From Pseudomonas serboccidentalis (GTDB lineage Bacteria > Pseudomonadota > Gammaproteobacteria > Pseudomonadales > Pseudomonadaceae), in the NCBI RefSeq assembly GCF_028830055.1, contig NZ_CP101655.1, positions 2,114,880-2,178,879 on the forward strand: DNA of 64,000 nt, read 5' to 3'. Positions 60,901 through 64,000 of the stretch are shown one piece after another. How positions within the stretch are numbered: position 1 is the stretch's first letter; every line of letters starts with the position of its first letter. Position numbers and translations under genes: made by a program. The notes below the pieces were generated by a model. That model saw only the letters and a list, made by a program, of their open reading frames with translations, was not told where the DNA came from and did no database searches.

Positions 60901-62649
60901 TTATTGCTGCACGACATTCGCAGCGCCCGGGTCGACTTTCTTCGGCTTCATCAGGCTGAAGTCGATCAAGGACCGTTGTTCGCGTTCGTACGGGTTGCCG
61001 ATCAGCAGCGGGCGCGGCTTGAAGCTGTCGCTGACCAGGCTCTTGCTGCGGTCCAGTTCATCGAAACTCAAGCCGGCCATGTCTGCCCAGGTGTGAATCA
61101 GGTGCGAGCTGCTGTACGGTCGCTGCAGATCGGCGGCGAAGTTCCAGGCATGGTCCTCGCGCCATTTCGGCGAGGCCCAGGCCATGAACGGGATGGTGTA
61201 CATCGGCGCCGTCGGCTTGTTCTCGTTACGGCCCAGGGTGTTGTGGCCGACCGAGTCGAACACGTCTTCGCCGTGGTCGGAGAGATACAGCAGGAAACCG
61301 TTCGGATCGGACTTGGCGTAGTCCTTGATCAGGCTCGATACCACGAAATCGTTGTACAGCACGGCGTTGTCGTAGCTGTTGTAGGTCGGCACCTGATCGT
61401 CACGCACACCGGCCGGGACGCCATCGCGATCCTGGAACTTGTCGAACGTTGGCGGATAACGGTACTGGTAGCTCATGTGAGTACCGAGCAGGTGCACGAC
61501 GATCAGCTTGCGCGGTGCCGGGTCGGTCAACGCCTTGTTGAACGGCTCGATCACGTCGCCATCGTATTGCGCGGCGTTCTGGTTGCGGTTGTTGTTCAGG
61601 TATACCTGCTCGTCGGCTTGTTCGGAGAACGTCGTGAGCATGGTGTTGCGCTTGGTCATGGTCTGCTGGTTGGTGATCCAGAACGTCTTGTAACCGGCCT
61701 GTTTCATCATGCTGACCAGCGACGGCGTGGACAGGTACAGGTCCGGATTTTCTTCGTCGGCGAAGGTCAGGACCTGCTGCAGCGCTTCAATGGTGTAAGG
61801 GCGCGGGGTGATGACGTTGTCGAACACCGCGAGCTGATCCTTGAGCTTGTCCAGTTCCGGCGTGGTCTTGCGCGGATAGCCGTACAGGCTCATACGCTGA
61901 CGGTTGGTCGATTCACCGATCACCAGCACCAGAGTCGAAGGTTTGTCGGCGTCGGCAGCCTTGAGGTTGTGCAGCGGCGGCACTTTGCTCGTGCTGTGCA
62001 GCATGTCCTGCATGCCGGCCAGGGTGTCGAGGTAACGATGGTAAGCCACGGCCATTTGCCAAGGCACGGCAGGCTCGATGCGGTCTTCGAACTTCTCGAA
62101 GCCGCCGGCGAAACTGCCGGTGCGCTGGGTCTGTTTGATCAGCGGGTAGCCGACCACGGCGATGATGATCGCGATTGCAGCAACGAATGCGCGGCCACGG
62201 GGCATGTATACCGGGCGCAGGCGGGTCCACAGGAAGTAGGCGAACACGGTATGGGCGAGGAACGCCGGAATCATCCACCAGGCAAAGTATTGGGTCATGT
62301 ACTCGCCGGCTTCAGAGACGTTCGACTCGAACATGATGAAGATGACGCTTTGCGAGAATTCCTGCTGATAGATGAAGAAATAACCCAGGCTGGCCATCGA
62401 GCAGGCCCACAGGACTACGCCGATCAGTGCGGCCAGCAGTTTGGTACGTTTGGGAAACGCCAGCATCGGGGCGAGCCAGAGCGCACTCATCACGAAGGCC
62501 TGACGGAATCCGCTGAAACCGGAGGTGCCGGTCAGTTGGATCAGCAGTTGGGTGATACCCGAGAAATACCAGAAGAACGCGAAAAGCCAGAGAACCCCAG
62601 CCCAGTCGAAACCTGTCGCAGTCGTTTTGCTGCGTTTGAACAATGCCAT
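60901..62649 (-). CDS. cptA: Phosphoethanolamine transferase CptA-like
   Basis: 582 residues. Five N-terminal membrane helices (about 15-200) precede a periplasmic sulfatase-type domain. The catalytic Thr is in LVIGESTNRQRMSLYGY, with metal-site residues in LYLSDHGEDVFD and HNTLGRNENKP. It adds phosphoethanolamine to LPS core or lipid A. Converges on galU. Confidence 0.85.
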   Translation of the reverse strand: MALFKRSKTTATGFDWAGVLWLFAFFWYFSGITQLLIQLTGTSGFSGFRQAFVMSALWLAPMLAFPKRTKLLAALIGVVLWACSMASLGYFFIYQQEFSQSVIFIMFESNVSEAGEYMTQYFAWWMIPAFLAHTVFAYFLWTRLRPVYMPRGRAFVAAIAIIIAVVGYPLIKQTQRTGSFAGGFEKFEDRIEPAVPWQMAVAYHRYLDTLAGMQDMLHSTSKVPPLHNLKAADADKPSTLVLVIGESTNRQRMSLYGYPRKTTPELDKLKDQLAVFDNVITPRPYTIEALQQVLTFADEENPDLYLSTPSLVSMMKQAGYKTFWITNQQTMTKRNTMLTTFSEQADEQVYLNNNRNQNAAQYDGDVIEPFNKALTDPAPRKLIVVHLLGTHMSYQYRYPPTFDKFQDRDGVPAGVRDDQVPTYNSYDNAVLYNDFVVSSLIKDYAKSDPNGFLLYLSDHGEDVFDSVGHNTLGRNENKPTAPMYTIPFMAWASPKWREDHAWNFAADLQRPYSSSHLIHTWADMAGLSFDELDRSKSLVSDSFKPRPLLIGNPYEREQRSLIDFSLMKPKKVDPGAANVVQQ

Positions 62650-62847
62650 TCAGCACTCCAGCTCATCGTCACTAACCACCGCCGGAACGCTTCATGAAAC
62701 CGACGAACGGAAGCCGCGCGCAAACGCACGGCCAGAATGGGCGCGAGTATTACGAACAGAATGTGAAAACTTCGTTAGTTGCTGATTGCTGGCAGGGGAG
62801 GATCATGCCGGGAACGACAGGCGCCGTTCCCGAAACTGGCGGGCAGG

Positions 62848-63030
62848 TCAGGCGTGCGGGTTGCGCTGGACAACCGGCAAGGGTTTGGGCTGAGCGCCCT
62901 GGGTCAGCGAGCGCAGCTGCGCCAGCTCCTGCTTCAACTGGTCGCGCTCGTCTTTCAACTGACGCAATTCATCGCGACGGATCGTGACGTACAGGGTTTG
63001 TGGCGGCATTGCTGTGTGTACTGTGCCCAT
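62848..63030 (-). CDS. Small coiled-coil protein (60 aa)
   Basis: MGTVHTAMPPQTLYVTIRRD begins a short strand, followed by a coiled coil (ELRQLKDERDQLKQELAQLR). GAGGTGAGCA upstream. Function unknown; divergent from gnd. Confidence 0.65.
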   Translation of the reverse strand: MGTVHTAMPPQTLYVTIRRDELRQLKDERDQLKQELAQLRSLTQGAQPKPLPVVQRNPHA

Positions 63031-63304
63031 TGCTCACCTCGCAAATGGCGTGTCTCAACTGCAAATCGTCCCCGGTCCGGGGCTACTGACTTGCTATCGG
63101 CGCCAATTTTGATTTCTTTTGCCCGTGAATGGAACTTTTTTATTTTTCATGGTCGGTGTGTCTTCGGCACGTTTCCCGACGTTATCAGTCTGGATCGGGC
63201 ACAATGCCCGGAAACTTCGGCCCGACGCTCTGGACTAACCTCCATTAGTCGCGTTGGGCTATAACCAATGTCACCTATTTATTTGTAGTAAGGAGCATCA
63301 GCAC

Positions 63305-64000
63305 ATGCAACTCGGGATTATTGGACTGGGCCGCATGGGCGGCAATATTGCGCGGCGCCTGATGCTCAACGGGCACACCACCGTTGTTTACGACCGCAAT
63401 ACCGCCTTTGTCGATACCCTGACCGCCGAGGGCGCCACGGGCGTTGCCGACTTGCCAGCACTGGTCGCCGGCCTGGCCAAGCCACGCGCCGTATGGGTCA
63501 TGCTGCCGGCCGGCGCACCGACCGAAGACACCATTGAAACCCTGAGCAACCTGCTGGAAGCCGGCGACACCATCATCGATGGTGGCAACACCAACTATAA
63601 GGATGACATTCGCCGGGCCAGGACGCTGGCCGAGAAGGGCCTGCATTACATCGACGTCGGCACCTCCGGCGGCGTCTGGGGCCTGGAGCGCGGCTATTGC
63701 ATGATGATCGGCGGCGACGCCGAGACCGTGAACCGTCTCGACCCGCTGTTCGCCGCACTGGCGCCGGGCATGGGCGAGATTCCGCGCACCAAGGATCGCA
63801 AGTCCGAGGATCACCGCGCCGAGCACGGCTACATCCACGCCGGTCCTGCCGGTGCCGGGCACTTCGTGAAGATGATTCACAACGGCATCGAGTACGGCAT
63901 GATGGCGGCCTTCGCCGAAGGCTTCGACATCCTCAAGACCAAGTCCAGCGAGCGTCTGCCGGAAGATCAGCGTTTCGACCTGAACGTCGCTGACATCGCC
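63305..64000 (+). CDS. gnd: Decarboxylating 6-phosphogluconate dehydrogenase, N-terminal part (runs off the window)
   Basis: 232 residues are visible from [20 protein letters not shown], with AAGGAG upstream. NAD(P)-binding GLGRMG, then [30 protein letters not shown] and [20 protein letters not shown] (Lys/His/Asn catalytic block). It is the short bacterial form, likely NAD-linked. It converts 6-phosphogluconate to ribulose-5-phosphate. The end lies outside the window. Confidence 0.95.
   Translation, partial: MQLGIIGLGRMGGNIARRLMLNGHTTVVYDRNTAFVDTLTAEGATGVADLPALVAGLAKPRAVWVMLPAGAPTEDTIETLSNLLEAGDTIIDGGNTNYKDDIRRARTLAEKGLHYIDVGTSGGVWGLERGYCMMIGGDAETVNRLDPLFAALAPGMGEIPRTKDRKSEDHRAEHGYIHAGPAGAGHFVKMIHNGIEYGMMAAFAEGFDILKTKSSERLPEDQRFDLNVADIA

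Overview
The window reads as chromosomal DNA of a Pseudomonas, most likely of the P. fluorescens group. The protein families, the tRNA-Cys/tRNA-Leu neighbourhood, the galU-cptA-gnd block, the modABC cluster and the GC-rich codon use all fit; the genus is inferred from sequence character, not from a search.

Layout. (1) 1-1.5 kb: the end of one accessory segment, with a truncated acyltransferase-3 gene, mostly empty sequence and a 3' fragment of a tRNA-Cys. This suggests an earlier insertion in the tRNA cluster. (2) 1.55-42.65 kb: an integrative element of about 41 kb in tRNA-Leu(UAA). A 59-bp copy of the tRNA 3' end lies at each border and a tyrosine integrase sits next to the tRNA. Its left 11 kb is the early half of a lambdoid prophage or phage satellite: int, DUF4224, PrtN, KilAC, CI, Cro, CII, DksA-like, toprim-helicase, Q-like, holin, small terminase. 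No large terminase, capsid or tail gene follows. Cargo modules come instead: a DUF4062 (TIR-like) plus KTSC pair inside the cos/terS region; an orphan type VI secretion set (hcp-vgrG-rhs toxin-immunity-PAAR); an amidohydrolase/DMT/SMP-30 cluster with a LysR regulator; a nimR/nimT-like pair; a GntR-MFS-amidohydrolase-GntP catabolic operon; and a three-gene unit made of a radical SAM enzyme, a DUF6375 protein and a PD-(D/E)XK nuclease-STAND ATPase. Small phage-type genes resume at 41.4-42.4 kb before attR.

(3) The cargo blocks are separated by copies of a degenerate dispersed repeat (core resembling TTGGCCGAAAGC). I count five, at 22.3, 28.3, 33.1, 34.05 and 40.1 kb, and noticed none in the host flank. 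Two tRNA-Ser 3' remnants (33.36 and 40.25 kb), one beside integrase arm-like sites, bracket the radical SAM/STAND unit. The island therefore looks assembled by successive insertions.

(4) 42.65-64 kb: ordinary core chromosome: small membrane and envelope proteins, msrA, an ABC-F ATPase, topoisomerase IB, modABC with a ModE-like operator, a nitronate-monooxygenase-like enzyme, acuI, an alkylation-repair operon (2OG oxygenase-alkB-ada, with an Ada that has lost three of four zinc cysteines), galU, cptA and the start of gnd.

The best candidate for an undescribed system is the radical SAM-DUF6375-nuclease/STAND operon at 34.4-39.7 kb. The DUF4062/KTSC pair placed between two cos-like segments is second.
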